Below, one piece after another: positions 18,023 to 27,227 of a stretch of 64,000 nucleotides of DNA. The position numbers were made by a program, and so were the translations under genes. This DNA comes from Bog-532 sp963742875 (GTDB taxonomy: Bacteria > Actinomycetota > Actinomycetes > Streptosporangiales > Streptosporangiaceae). Position 1 is the stretch's first letter. Every line of letters starts with the position of its first letter. The notes beneath the pieces were generated by a model. It searched no databases and was not told the DNA's origin. It was given only the letters and a program-made list of their open reading frames with translations. The DNA is taken from positions 930,001 through 994,000 of the forward strand of contig CAVUNO010000017.1 in the NCBI GenBank assembly GCA_963742875.1, written 5' to 3'.

Positions 18023-18232
18023 CTACGACACCTCGATGTCGTAGCGCCCCCCCTTGACATCCGCCAGAAATCTGGCGAACGCCACCCGGTCGACGACATG
18101 CGCGCCGCCATCCGGACGCTTGCTGTCCCTGACGGCCGTCACGCCAGGGAGGTTGGCCGCAATCTCTACGCACCCCCCGTTGTGGGAACTTCGGCGGGCC
18201 TTCCGCCAGATGGCCTGAGACAGATCAGTCAT
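18023..18232 (-). CDS. DUF397 family protein
   Basis: The 69-residue protein shows the DUF397 pattern: WRKARRSSHNGGCVEIAANL, AVRDSKRPDGG, then VAFARFLADVKGGRYD. It begins three bases after the stop of the XRE regulator and uses a GGAG Shine-Dalgarno inside the end of that gene, so the two are co-expressed. DUF397 proteins pair with XRE-DUF5753 regulators in actinobacteria, as in WhiJ-type loci, where they are thought to modulate the DNA-binding partner. Confidence 0.9.
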   Translation of the reverse strand: MTDLSQAIWRKARRSSHNGGCVEIAANLPGVTAVRDSKRPDGGAHVVDRVAFARFLADVKGGRYDIEVS

Positions 18233-18235
18233 TGC

Positions 18236-19087
18236 TCACTCCAGTCGATCATCGATACGCTTGAGATAAGCCACCGTGTCGTGCGGGTCGAGCGCCCCAT
18301 CGCAGGAACGGTCGAACGACTGCACGTAGCCGTGCACCGATTCCCGTTTGCTCACTTCCTCGATCACATAATCGGTTTCCACGAAGACGAGGCTCGGGTC
18401 CTCGCTGTCGAAGCTAAAGATGTTGACCATGGAATGCGCCCCGCTCGGCGGCCCGTCCTCGAAACGCTGGACGCGCAGCTCGACATTGCGCCGACCCGCC
18501 ATGTCGACAAGGTGGCGGATCTGCTCCTTACGATCGCCATGAGTACCCCACCGGTACAGCAGGGACGCCTCGGTGATCACAGCGCTGAGTGTGGGGGCGG
18601 TTCCGTCGGAGCGGTCGAGAATCTCCTGTCGGCGCAGCCGTGCGGCCAGCGCATCGCGCCGCCACTTGGGTGGCCGGGGACCGGTCCGCAGCATCGACTC
18701 GATGTAGGCCGGCGTCTGCAGCAATCCGGGCAGGATCAGCGGCATGAACGCGCAGATGGTACTGGCGTCGTTCTCGTAGCCAGGGAACTCGCTGTCGAAG
18801 ATCTCCGGGAAGTCGCGCCACCAGGGCCGGGCACGGGCCCGCATGGCGAGCTCCGCTACCTCCTCGGCCGGGCCGTCCGTGACGCCGTAGATACGCAGCA
18901 GGTCCCGGACGTCGCTCATTTCCGGACGCTTCCACTGGTTGGCCTCGAAGCGGCCGACCTTGCCCCGGCCCCAGTTCAGGATGTCACAAACGTGGTTCGC
19001 GGTGTAACCGCTCGCGACGCGGAGCTCGGCGAGGCGCTCAGACAGACGGCGCTTGGCGATGGTGGCGCCGTAAGCATCGTCGGTCAC
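18236..19087 (-). CDS. Helix-turn-helix XRE regulator with DUF5753 domain
   Basis: The N-terminal HTH (LAELRVASGYTANHVCDILN then GRGKVGRFEANQW) is followed by a DUF5753 domain with FMPLILPGLLQTPAYIESML and MVNIFSFDSEDPSLVFVET. I place the start at GTG 19087 (VTDDAYG) because GAGGAGG lies eight bases upstream; the frame is open 17 codons further. It is paired with the DUF397 gene directly downstream, and a second DUF397-like gene plus a methyltransferase lie just upstream on the same strand. These regulators act in development or antibiotic control in Streptomyces; the targets here are unknown. Confidence 0.9.
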   Translation of the reverse strand: MTDDAYGATIAKRRLSERLAELRVASGYTANHVCDILNWGRGKVGRFEANQWKRPEMSDVRDLLRIYGVTDGPAEEVAELAMRARARPWWRDFPEIFDSEFPGYENDASTICAFMPLILPGLLQTPAYIESMLRTGPRPPKWRRDALAARLRRQEILDRSDGTAPTLSAVITEASLLYRWGTHGDRKEQIRHLVDMAGRRNVELRVQRFEDGPPSGAHSMVNIFSFDSEDPSLVFVETDYVIEEVSKRESVHGYVQSFDRSCDGALDPHDTVAYLKRIDDRLE

Positions 19088-19295
19088 GCCGATCTGCCTC
19101 CTCGACAAGGTTCTGAACTTCAGCATGAGGTTACCCAACTTGCGATTCGCAAATCTATACTTTTAGTGAGTGAATCTTGGATCGGCGGCCTCGTTCCGGC
19201 GGCGCACCAATGCTTCCTACCCTAGTTTTGCGGCATTTATCGAGGTCAATCGCCCTAAAGCAGCCGCGCCCCGGGTCCGGGCCGTTCCCCGCGCC

Positions 19296-19331
19296 CGAGT
19301 CGGAGTCGGAGTCGGAGTCCGAGTCCGAGTG
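19296..19331. repeat. Hexanucleotide repeat
   Basis: Six GAGTCS-type hexamers (GAGTCG three times, then GAGTCC and close variants) in the gap between the XRE gene and the DUF397-like gene. Confidence 0.8.
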
Positions 19332-19339
19332 CGGACAGC

Positions 19340-19693
19340 CTAGGACCGGGCATTACCGGCCGCATCGTCGAATTCGCCCTTCCGGGCGCCGTCCAAAAAG
19401 CATTCCCACTCGTTCCGGTCGAACACGAGCACCCGGCGATCTGGATCATCGGCGACGCGCATCAGAATCCAGCCGGCCTCACCCGGCTCCGCCGTCCCTC
19501 GCCCATCGGTATCCCCGGAAGCCACGGAAACATCGGGACCACCGGATCCCCCAGAAACACCCGAGCCCCCAGAAGCACCGCAGGTCACGCGGGTAAAAGC
19601 AATCTCAATGGCACCGGCTCCGTCTCCTGAGCGCCGCCATTCCTGAGCGTCCGGATCAATGCCGAGTACCTCGACCGTCGGCTTGGCGATCAC
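19340..19693 (-). CDS. DUF397-like protein with a Gly/Ser insert
   Basis: The 117-residue protein reads as a DUF397 domain split by a low-complexity insert: EWRRSGDGAGAIEIAFTRV, about 30 residues rich in Gly, Ser and Asp, then VLVFDRNEWECFLDGARKGE FD. Its start overlaps the stop of the upstream methyltransferase (ATGA), so the pair is translationally coupled. The insert is unusual for the family, and function is unknown beyond the XRE-partner role inferred from neighbours. Confidence 0.7.
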   Translation of the reverse strand: MIAKPTVEVLGIDPDAQEWRRSGDGAGAIEIAFTRVTCGASGGSGVSGGSGGPDVSVASGDTDGRGTAEPGEAGWILMRVADDPDRRVLVFDRNEWECFLDGARKGEFDDAAGNARS

Positions 19694-20514
19694 GGCCGCC
19701 TGGCCACCCCGCAGTAGAGCCAGCGCTGGCCCTCGCTGTCCGCAAGTACCGGATCCTCCGCGCCCCAGATGCCGGTGAAGGTGAGGCCCGGCTCGGCACC
19801 CTCGTACGGCGGTACCAATTCCAGGCCGTCGAAGAACCGCGCGATATCGGCGTGCGACCGGAAGTGCATGCGCTCGCTGGCCTTGTCAAAGACGGCACGG
19901 AATCGCTCCACGGTGAGCGGCGGCTTGCGCTCGTCGGTGAGGTGCGACAGCGACAGGTAGCTGCCCGGCGGCATCGCGTCCATGTAGCGCGCCACCAGGC
20001 CCCACGGATCCGCGGAGTCGGACACGAACATCAGGACGGCCGTCATCAGCACCCCGGTCGGCTCGCTGAAGTCGATGAGCCGGGACAGATCCCGGTTCCC
20101 GAGAATCGTTTCCGGTTCGCGCAGGTCACCGCGGATCACCGTGGTCGTTTCCGCGCTGGCGAGCAGCGTACGGCTCTGCGTTTCCACCATCGGGTCGTTG
20201 TCGACGTAGACCACCCGGGCGTCCGGGGCGACCTGCTGAACGACATCATGCGTGTTCCCGACGGTCGGCAGCCCGGAACCGATGTCGATGAACTGCCGGA
20301 CACCGCGCTCGGCGATCCACTTGGCCGCCCGCTGGTGAAACCCGCGGTTGGACCACGCGCAGTCCTGGATCTCCGGTACGGCGCTCAGTATCTGCTGGGC
20401 GGCGCGAGCGTCGACGTCAAGGTAGTGCTCGCCGCGCAGCATGTAGTCATAGATCCGCGCGGGAGTGGGGACGCTGGGATCCACCCCGGTGGGGACCCGT
20501 GATGTCTGTGCCAT
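19690..20514 (-). CDS. SAM-dependent methyltransferase, DUF574 family
   Basis: The protein has the PF04672 layout: VPTPARIYDYMLRGEHYLDVD, NRGFHQRAAKWIAERGVRQF, the SAM-binding FIDIGSGLPTVGNTHDV and VYVDNDPMV, and LTFTGIWGAEDP near the end. I prefer the ATG at 20514 (MAQTSRV), preceded by GGAGG at seven bases, over the ATG at 20541. These abundant actinobacterial methyltransferases have no established substrate. It is coupled to the DUF397-like gene downstream and lies 90 bases below the cobN stop. Confidence 0.88.
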   Translation of the reverse strand: MAQTSRVPTGVDPSVPTPARIYDYMLRGEHYLDVDARAAQQILSAVPEIQDCAWSNRGFHQRAAKWIAERGVRQFIDIGSGLPTVGNTHDVVQQVAPDARVVYVDNDPMVETQSRTLLASAETTTVIRGDLREPETILGNRDLSRLIDFSEPTGVLMTAVLMFVSDSADPWGLVARYMDAMPPGSYLSLSHLTDERKPPLTVERFRAVFDKASERMHFRSHADIARFFDGLELVPPYEGAEPGLTFTGIWGAEDPVLADSEGQRWLYCGVARRP

Positions 20515-20604
20515 CGCCGCCTCCATTGACTCTCGGTTCATAGTCTGTCACGGGACATGCGAATCACAAGCGTCTGCCGGCAAATGCGTGCGGTGAAATT
20601 GCAC

Positions 20605-23600
20605 TCAGCTCCCGGCTTCCAGGTCACCCTCCAGGTCGAGGAAGACCTGACGGAGCTGGTCGAGTGTCTTGGGATCCGGCTCCGCCCACATGCCGCGATC
20701 AGCCGCCTCAAGGAGACGTTCCGTTATGCCGCGCAGGGCCCACGGATTGGATTTTTCCATAAACGCCCGGTTCTGCGGGTCGAACACGTAGGCCGTCGCG
20801 AGCCGCTCGTACATCCAGTCCGACACGACGTGCGCGGTCGCATCGTACCCGAACAGGTAGTCTACCGTCGCGGCCAGCTCAAACGCGCCCTTGTAGCCGT
20901 GCCTGCGCATCGCCGCGATCCACCGAGGATTGATCACCCGGGAACGGAACACCCGGCGAGTCTCCTCCGCCAGCGTGCGCGTCTTGACCGCGTCGGGCGT
21001 GGCCGAGTCGCCGATGTAGGCGGCCGGGCTGCGCCCGGTGAGGGACCGGACCATGGCCACCATGCCGCCGTGGTACTGGAAGTAGTCGTCGGAGTCGGCG
21101 ATGTCGTGCTCACGGGTATCGGCGTTCTTGGCCGCCACCGCGATCCGCGCGAAGGCCGTCTCCATGTCGGTCCGCGCGGGGGCGCCGTCGAGGTCGCGGC
21201 CGTAGGCGTAGCCGCCCCAGACCGCGTAGACCTCGGCCAGGTCGGCGTCGTCACGCCAGTTACGCGCGTCGATGAGCGGGAGCAGGCCGGCCCCGTACGC
21301 GCCCGGCTTGGAGCCGAAGATCCGGGTCGTCGCGCGGCGCCAGTTCCCGTGCGCGGCCTGGTCGGCGGTGGCGTGCGCGCGCAGGTAGTTCACCTCGGCG
21401 GGCTCGTCCAGGGCCGCTACTGCGGCGATCGCGTCGTCCAGCAGCGCGATGACGTGCGGGAACGCATCACGGAAGAAGCCGGAGATGCGGACGGTGACGT
21501 CGATCCGCGGCCGCCCCAGTTCCCCGGCCGGGACGACGGCGAAGCCGGTGACCCGGCGCGAGACCTCATCCCAGACCGGGCGGCACCCGATCAGGGCGAG
21601 GACTTCGGCGATGTCGTCGCCCTGGGTCCGCATCGCGGAGGTACCCCAGACGGTCAGGCCGACGCAGCGCGGGTAGCTGCCCTCGTCGGCGAGATGCCGG
21701 GCAAGCAGCGATTCGGCCAGCGCCGCCCCGGTGTCCCAGGAGTTAGCGGACGGGATGGCCTTGGGGTCGACCGAGTAGAAGTTGCGGCCGGTCGGCAGCA
21801 CGTTGACCAGCCCGCGGGTAGGCGACCCGGACGGCCCGGCGGGAACGTACCCGCCGGACAGTGCGCCCAGCACCGCGCCGATCTCTCCGGTCGTCGCGGC
21901 GAGCCGCGGCACCACTTCCGTGCACGCGAACTGCAGAACGCGCGCCACCGCCGCCGGATCCGCCTGATTCTGCCGAATGGGCCCGGGTGCTCCTTCCTGG
22001 TCCGGGGTGTCACCGTCCGGGAGCCCTCCGGAGTCCGCGGCAGCGGCGGGCTCCGCAGCGGCGGGCTCCGCGGGAGCGGAGGAAGCGCCGGGCTCGGCGA
22101 CGAGGACGGCGGCGGCGAGCGGCGCGGGGGCGCGGGCGGCGTCCCAGTTGGCGGCGGCCATGGCCTCGACGAGGCCGCGGGCGGTGTGCTCGTAGCGGTC
22201 GGTCTCGGTGCGGGACGCGTCGCGGCCTTCGGCCAGGCCGAGCGCGGCGCGCAGGCCCGGCAGGGCACCCCAGCGAGAGCTCCACAGCTGCGCGGAGCGC
22301 AGGATGACCATAACCAGGTTGGTGAGCGCCTCGCCGGTGGGCGCCTCACCGAGGATGTGCAGGCCGTCGCGGATCGCGGCGTCCTTGACCTCACAGAGAT
22401 AGCCGTCGACGTGCAGCACGAACTCGTCGAACTCCGCCGCGCCCGGCTCGCCCGGGACGCCCAGGTCGTGGTGCAGCTGCGCCGTGTGCACCAGGGACCA
22501 GATCTGGGCCCGGACCGCGGGCAGCTTGTCCGGGTCCAGTGCCGCGACCGTCGCGTACTCGTCGAGCAGCTGCTCCAGCTTGGCGAGCTCGCCGTAGCTG
22601 TCGGCGCGGGCCATCGGCGGGACCAGGTGGTCGACGATGACCGCGTGCGCACGCCGTTTGGCCTGGGTTCCCTCCCCCGGGTCGTTCACGATGAACGGGT
22701 AGATGAGCGGAACGTCCCGCAGGACCCCGTCCGGCGCGCACTGTTCCGACAGGCCGAGGCCCTTGCCGGGCAGCCATTCCAGGGTGCCGTGCTTGCCGAG
22801 ATGGATCACCGCGTCCGCGCCGAACACCTCGTCAAGCCACCGGTAGGCGGCCAGGTAATGGTGCGACGGGGACAGGTCCGGGTCGTGGTAGATGGCGACC
22901 GGGTTCTCGCCGAATCCACGCGGCGGCTGGATCATCACCACCACGTGCCCGAACCGCAGGGCGGCCAGCACGATGTCGTCGCCGTCGATGTACAGCTCAC
23001 CCGGCGGTTCGCCCCACTGCGCGGTGACCTTCCGCCTGAGCCCGTTCGGCAAAGAAGAAATCCACCGGCGGTAGACGGGCAGCGGGACCCGTGCCGGTGC
23101 GGTGCTGAGCTGTTCCTCGGTCAGCCATTCGGTGTCGTAGCCGCCCGCCGCGATGAGCGTGTGGATGAGCGTGTCGCCGTCTTCCGGGAAGCCGTCTCCC
23201 AGGTTGTATCCGGCGTCGCGCAGGGCGCGCAGCAGGCCGACCGCGGAGGCAGGGGTGTCGAGGCCGACCGCGTTGCCGACCCGGGAATGTTTCGTCGGGT
23301 AGGAGGACAGCATGATCGCGACGCGCTTGGCCCCGTTCGGGATGGCGGCCAGGCGCGCGTGCCGCACGGCGATCCCCGCGAGGCGGCCGGCCCGCTCGTG
23401 GTCGGCCACGTAGACCGGGATGCCGTCCGGTCCCTCCTCCTTGAACGAGAACGGGACCGCGATCAGGCGCCCGTCGAACTCGGGGATGGCCACCTGCATG
23501 GCCGCGTCGATCGGGCTCACGCCGCCGTCCGCTCCCCGCCACTGGCTCTGCGATGAGGTCAGGCAAAGGCCCTGGATGATCGGGACGCCCAGCCCAGCGA

Positions 23601-24328
23601 GCGCGCCGGCGTCCGCAGTCACCCCCGGCGCCGGTGTCGGCGGCGACCGAACCCCCGGCCGCCAGGACCGTCGTGATGATGGCGCCGGCCGGGCGGAGCA
23701 GTTCGGCCAGGCCCGGGTCGGCGGAGCGGAGCGAGGAGCAGTACACCGGCAGGGGCGTCGCGCCGTGCGCGGTGATCGCCGCGCAGAGCGTGTCGACGAA
23801 GCCGGTGTTGCCGGAAAGCTCGTGGGCCCGGTAGAAGATCACCGCGACCGTGGGCCGCGCGGCGTCCGGGCTGCCGCCCGCCGGGGCGGGGAGGCGGCGC
23901 ACGCCGTAGCGGGGTGCGGGCTCTGGCGGGGCGAAGCCCTCCCCGGTCAGCAGTACGGTGTCGGACAGGAACGCCGCGAGCTCACCCAGGTTGTCGGGGC
24001 CGCCCTCGCGCAGGTAGCCAAGCGCCTCGGCGGCTACCCCGGCCGGAACGGTCGACAGCGCCATGAGTTCCGCGTCGGGCGCCGGCTCGCCGCCCAGCGC
24101 GACCAGCGGAATTGCCGTGGCACGCAGCGCGGCGACCCCCGCGGGCCACGCCTGGCGCCCGCCGAGCAGGCGCAGCACGGCGATGTCCACCCCCTCGGTC
24201 AGTGCCGCGAGAGCGCCCGGCTCCTCCGGCGAGATGCGCACCGGGTTCGCGGTCCGGTAACCCGCCCCCGAAGCACGCGCGGCGAGAAGCTCGGTGTCAG
24301 CAGTGGAAAGCAGGAGGATCGTGGCCAC
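20605..24328 (-). CDS. cobN: Cobaltochelatase subunit CobN, frameshifted
   Basis: The large catalytic subunit that inserts cobalt into hydrogenobyrinate a,c-diamide. The N-terminal frame (GTG at 24328, ATILLLSTADTELLAARASG) runs to about AAGGSVAADTG. Homology continues in a second 1005-residue frame from VTADAGALAGLGVPIIQGL through HLGKHGTLEWLPGKGLGLS and DALGRNFYSVDP-like sequence. Dropping one base from the five-C run at 23622-23626 restores a ~1240-residue protein, the normal CobN size. A Pro/Ala/Glu-rich insert lies near residue 540 of the long frame. It works with the ChlI/ChlD protein encoded at 6.8-9.0 kb. No cobalamin riboswitch is visible upstream. Confidence 0.88.
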
Positions 24329-24618
24329 CTCCCGATCCTGCCACGCCCAGCCGCCCGCTCCGGCCCTTCCCCCGTGGCGTCCCCCCGGGCACAGCCAAGG
24401 ACCCTGATCAGGGCGGTGAGGTGGACTCCGCGGGCGGCTGCTGACCGGCCGCCTGTCCGCCAGGTAGGTGGTAAGCCCGCCGCCCCGCCATGCAGGGGCG
24501 CGGGGGCGGGACGGCGGACGTTTGCGGCGCACGGTTTGCGGCGGGCACGGATCTGCTGGCCCGGCCCATCGGATCGCCGGGTCACCGGGCGGGTGCCCGG
24601 GGCACCGGACGGGCGGCG

Positions 24619-24855
24619 TCAGGCGACGAGGTGGTCGAACTCTCCGTCCCGCAGTGCGTCCATGAGGGCCACGATGGCGTCCCGGTGGCAAATGAGCGCC
24701 GGGCCGTGCGGGTCCCTGGAGTTGCGCATGGCAACTATTTCGGCGTTAATCCTGGCGATCTCCACGCAGGCTCCCTGCGAGTTACTGCGCTGGCTCTTCA
24801 GCCACGCCGCACCCTGGAGGTCCCTGGCAGACATGCCGTTGTACATGCCACCCAT
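24619..24855 (-). CDS. DUF397 family protein
   Basis: The 78-residue protein has the DUF397 core AAWLKSQRSNSQGACVEIAR and a C-terminal ICHRDAIVALMDALRDGEFD. Unlike the copy at 18.0 kb it has no XRE gene beside it. It is followed, on the same strand, by cobN 290 bases away. The start ATG at 24855 is the most upstream; internal ATGs at codons 4 and 8 are alternatives. Confidence 0.85.
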   Translation of the reverse strand: MGGMYNGMSARDLQGAAWLKSQRSNSQGACVEIARINAEIVAMRNSRDPHGPALICHRDAIVALMDALRDGEFDHLVA

Positions 24856-25874
24856 CGTCGTGTCTCCCCTGACTGGCTCTATGACCCCTAATGTGCGCTG
24901 CCCGTCTTGGACCTTGGCACGGTCGGAGCACGCTAGCCCGGCCGCGTCTTGCGGTTCCGGACGCCCTTATGCTACGCATGATGCACGTGCATTCGCATGA
25001 GCTTTCGCATACTCATCCGCACATTCATCGGCAAGTGCTGGGCGGTGCGCTCGCTCACCGGCCGGATGGGGCGGTTCCGACGTGGGGGCCTGTGCCTCCT
25101 GACGGAGGGCCCCCGGGCGGGAAATCCCACATGCTTCCTCCCGCGGGGCGAGGTCGCGTTTAATACCGGCCGCCCATAACGGCAGCCGGATAGTAATTCC
25201 CCGTTAAAATTACGTACCATCAAGTCGGCTTTCCGTCAACGCCGATCCTGCCTCAAATCGAATGAGCCGAAACGTCCCGATGGTTGCGCGATAACGCATT
25301 TTGGACACTGGAGTATGTCCGGCGGCCTGGGCCGGGAGGACCGGAAAGCAGAGACACCTTGGATCCCCCGAGCGCAGGCCACGACGTCGGCGTCTCTTCG
25401 CATAGCCTGAGGTAGCGAGGCTAATGACGGCACGGCACGGAGGGCCGCGCGGGCGTCTCAGATTGCGCCAGCGCGGCCTGCGGCAGAAAGTTGTTAAACG
25501 CCGGGCGCTGTGCCGGCTTTCCGGCACGTGCGGGGACCGCATTTGGCAACAGCGTGGTTGCGGCTTTCGGTTCCGGCCAGCATATGACCAGCATATGACT
25601 TGCGTACCAGCCGGCGCCGGACCTCGCAGGCCCTGCAGAAGGCCGCATAACAAAGCAACCAAGAATAAACGAAAAGCAAAGTTATTTATCGGACAACAAA
25701 GCCGGATTAGGCGACCGGAAAAGCATGGACAGCTACTGATTCAGGAGAAGCCGCCGGACGGCCCGTCGAGAGGCCGCCCGGTGGCTGGTCAGCCTGCTGG
25801 TTAATCAGCCGGCTGACCAGTCAGAACTCGAAGGTCGTTCAGGGCTCGCTGATCGGTCAGAGCCGGGAGCAAAA
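24856..25874. other. About 1 kb without a recognisable gene
   Basis: No ORF looks like a protein by composition or homology. Visible structure includes a 12-base palindrome ATGCACGTGCAT (24981-24992), an AT-rich patch at about 25148-25230 with GTAATT/AATTAC, and a tandem CAGCATATGAC pair (25578-25599). Codon-position GC bias is weak. It may be a decayed gene or a regulatory spacer. Confidence 0.45.
25785..25820. terminator. Hairpin downstream of metK
   Basis: CTGGTCAGCC (25785-25794) pairs perfectly with GGCTGACCAG (25811-25820) about 55 bases after the metK stop. There is no U-tract, as often in high-GC genomes. Confidence 0.5.
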
Positions 25875-27067
25875 TCAGATGCCGGCCGCGGCGCGAAGCT
25901 GCTCCACGCGGTCCGCCCGCTCCCAGGAGAAGTCCGGCTCGGTTCGCCCGAAGTGCCCAAAGGTGGCGGTCTGCGAGTAGATGGGGCGCTGCAGGTCCAG
26001 CACGGAGATGATGGCCCGGGGCCGCAGGTCGAACACTTCCAGGACGGCGTCCTGAATCCGCTCGACCGGCACCTTCTCGGTGCCGAAGCACTCGACGAAC
26101 AGCCCGACCGGCTTGGCCTTCCCGATCGCGTACGCCACCTGCGTCTCGCACCGTTCGGCGAGCCCAGCCGCGACCACGTTCTTCGCCACCCAGCGCATCG
26201 CGTACGCCGCGCTGCGGTCCACCTTGGACGGGTCCTTGCCGGAGAACGCGCCACCGCCGTGGCGGGCCATGCCGCCATACGTGTCGATGATGATCTTGCG
26301 GCCGGTCAGGCCGGCGTCCCCCATCGGGCCGCCCACCTCGAAACGGCCGGTGGGGTTGACCAGCAGCCGGTAGTTGGACGTGTCCAGTTCCAGGGCCGCC
26401 ACCACCGGGTCGACCACGTAGTCCTTGATGTCGGGGGCCAGCAGTTCCTTCAGGTTGATGTCCGGCGCGTGCTGCGTCGACACCACGACCGTGTTGAGCC
26501 GCACCGGCGTGATACCCGAATACTCGACCGTCACCTGAGTCTTGCCGTCCGGTCGCAGGTACGGAACGGTGCCGCTGCGGCGGACGGTGGAAAGCTGCTT
26601 GGACAGCTGGTGGGCCAGCATGATCGGGAGGGGCATCAGCTCGGACGTCTCGCGGCACGCGTACCCGAACATCAGGCCCTGGTCGCCGGCCCCTGCCGGT
26701 CGAAGTCCTCAGCGCCCTCGCCTTCGCGGTACTCATAGGCGTCGTCGACGCCGAGGGCGATGTCCGGCGACTGCGACCCGATGGACACGGACACGCCGCA
26801 GGAGGCACCGTCGAAGCCCTTGGCGGAGGAGTCGTAGCCGACCTCGAGGATCTTCTCCCGGATGATGCCCGGGATGTCGACGTAGGTGCGCGTGGTGACC
26901 TCACCCGCGACGTGTACCTGGCCGGTGGTGATCAGAGTCTCGACGGCAACCCGGCTTTCGGCGTCATCCTTGATCATGGCGTCGAGGATGGCGTCACTGA
27001 TCTGGTCGGCCATCTTGTCCGGATGACCCTCAGTGACGGACTCGGAGGTGAAGAGGCGACGTGCCAC
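25875..27067 (-). CDS. metK: S-adenosylmethionine synthetase MetK, frameshifted
   Basis: Makes SAM from methionine and ATP. The N-terminal frame (ATG at 27067, FTSESVTEGHPDKMADQISD) ends after EGAEDFDRQGPATRA. The second frame continues from MFGYACRETSELMPLPIMLA through KDPSKVDRSAAYAMRWVAKN to the end. Adding one C to the four-C run at 26690-26693 would restore the invariant GAGDQGLMFGYA and a ~398-residue enzyme. Because the gene is normally essential and single-copy, I infer a sequencing indel rather than a real mutation. It sits last in the conserved pyr-mihF-gmk-rpoZ-coaBC-metK array. Confidence 0.92.
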
Positions 27068-27227
27068 GAGACTCCCTTTTCTATCTGTGCGGGTCCAATT
27101 TTTTTCCCGGCGGACTCGCCCGAAGCTTATCCATGATCATGTCGCCGGTGTTTGGGCCGCGGTCAAGCGTTCCTCTAATGTGATCGCGGCCGAAGGCCCC
27201 TGATACAGCGAGACGGCCCGGGTAAGG

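Noticed and set aside
20557..23556. A 999-residue plus-strand ORF opposite cobN
   Set aside because: Composition is typical of the antisense of a GC-rich gene; no domain is recognisable and cobN occupies the locus.
24330..24620. Cobalamin riboswitch upstream of cobN
   Set aside because: Short GC-rich stretches resemble parts of the motif but the B12-box (AACTGTAA-type) and the AGCCAG element are absent.
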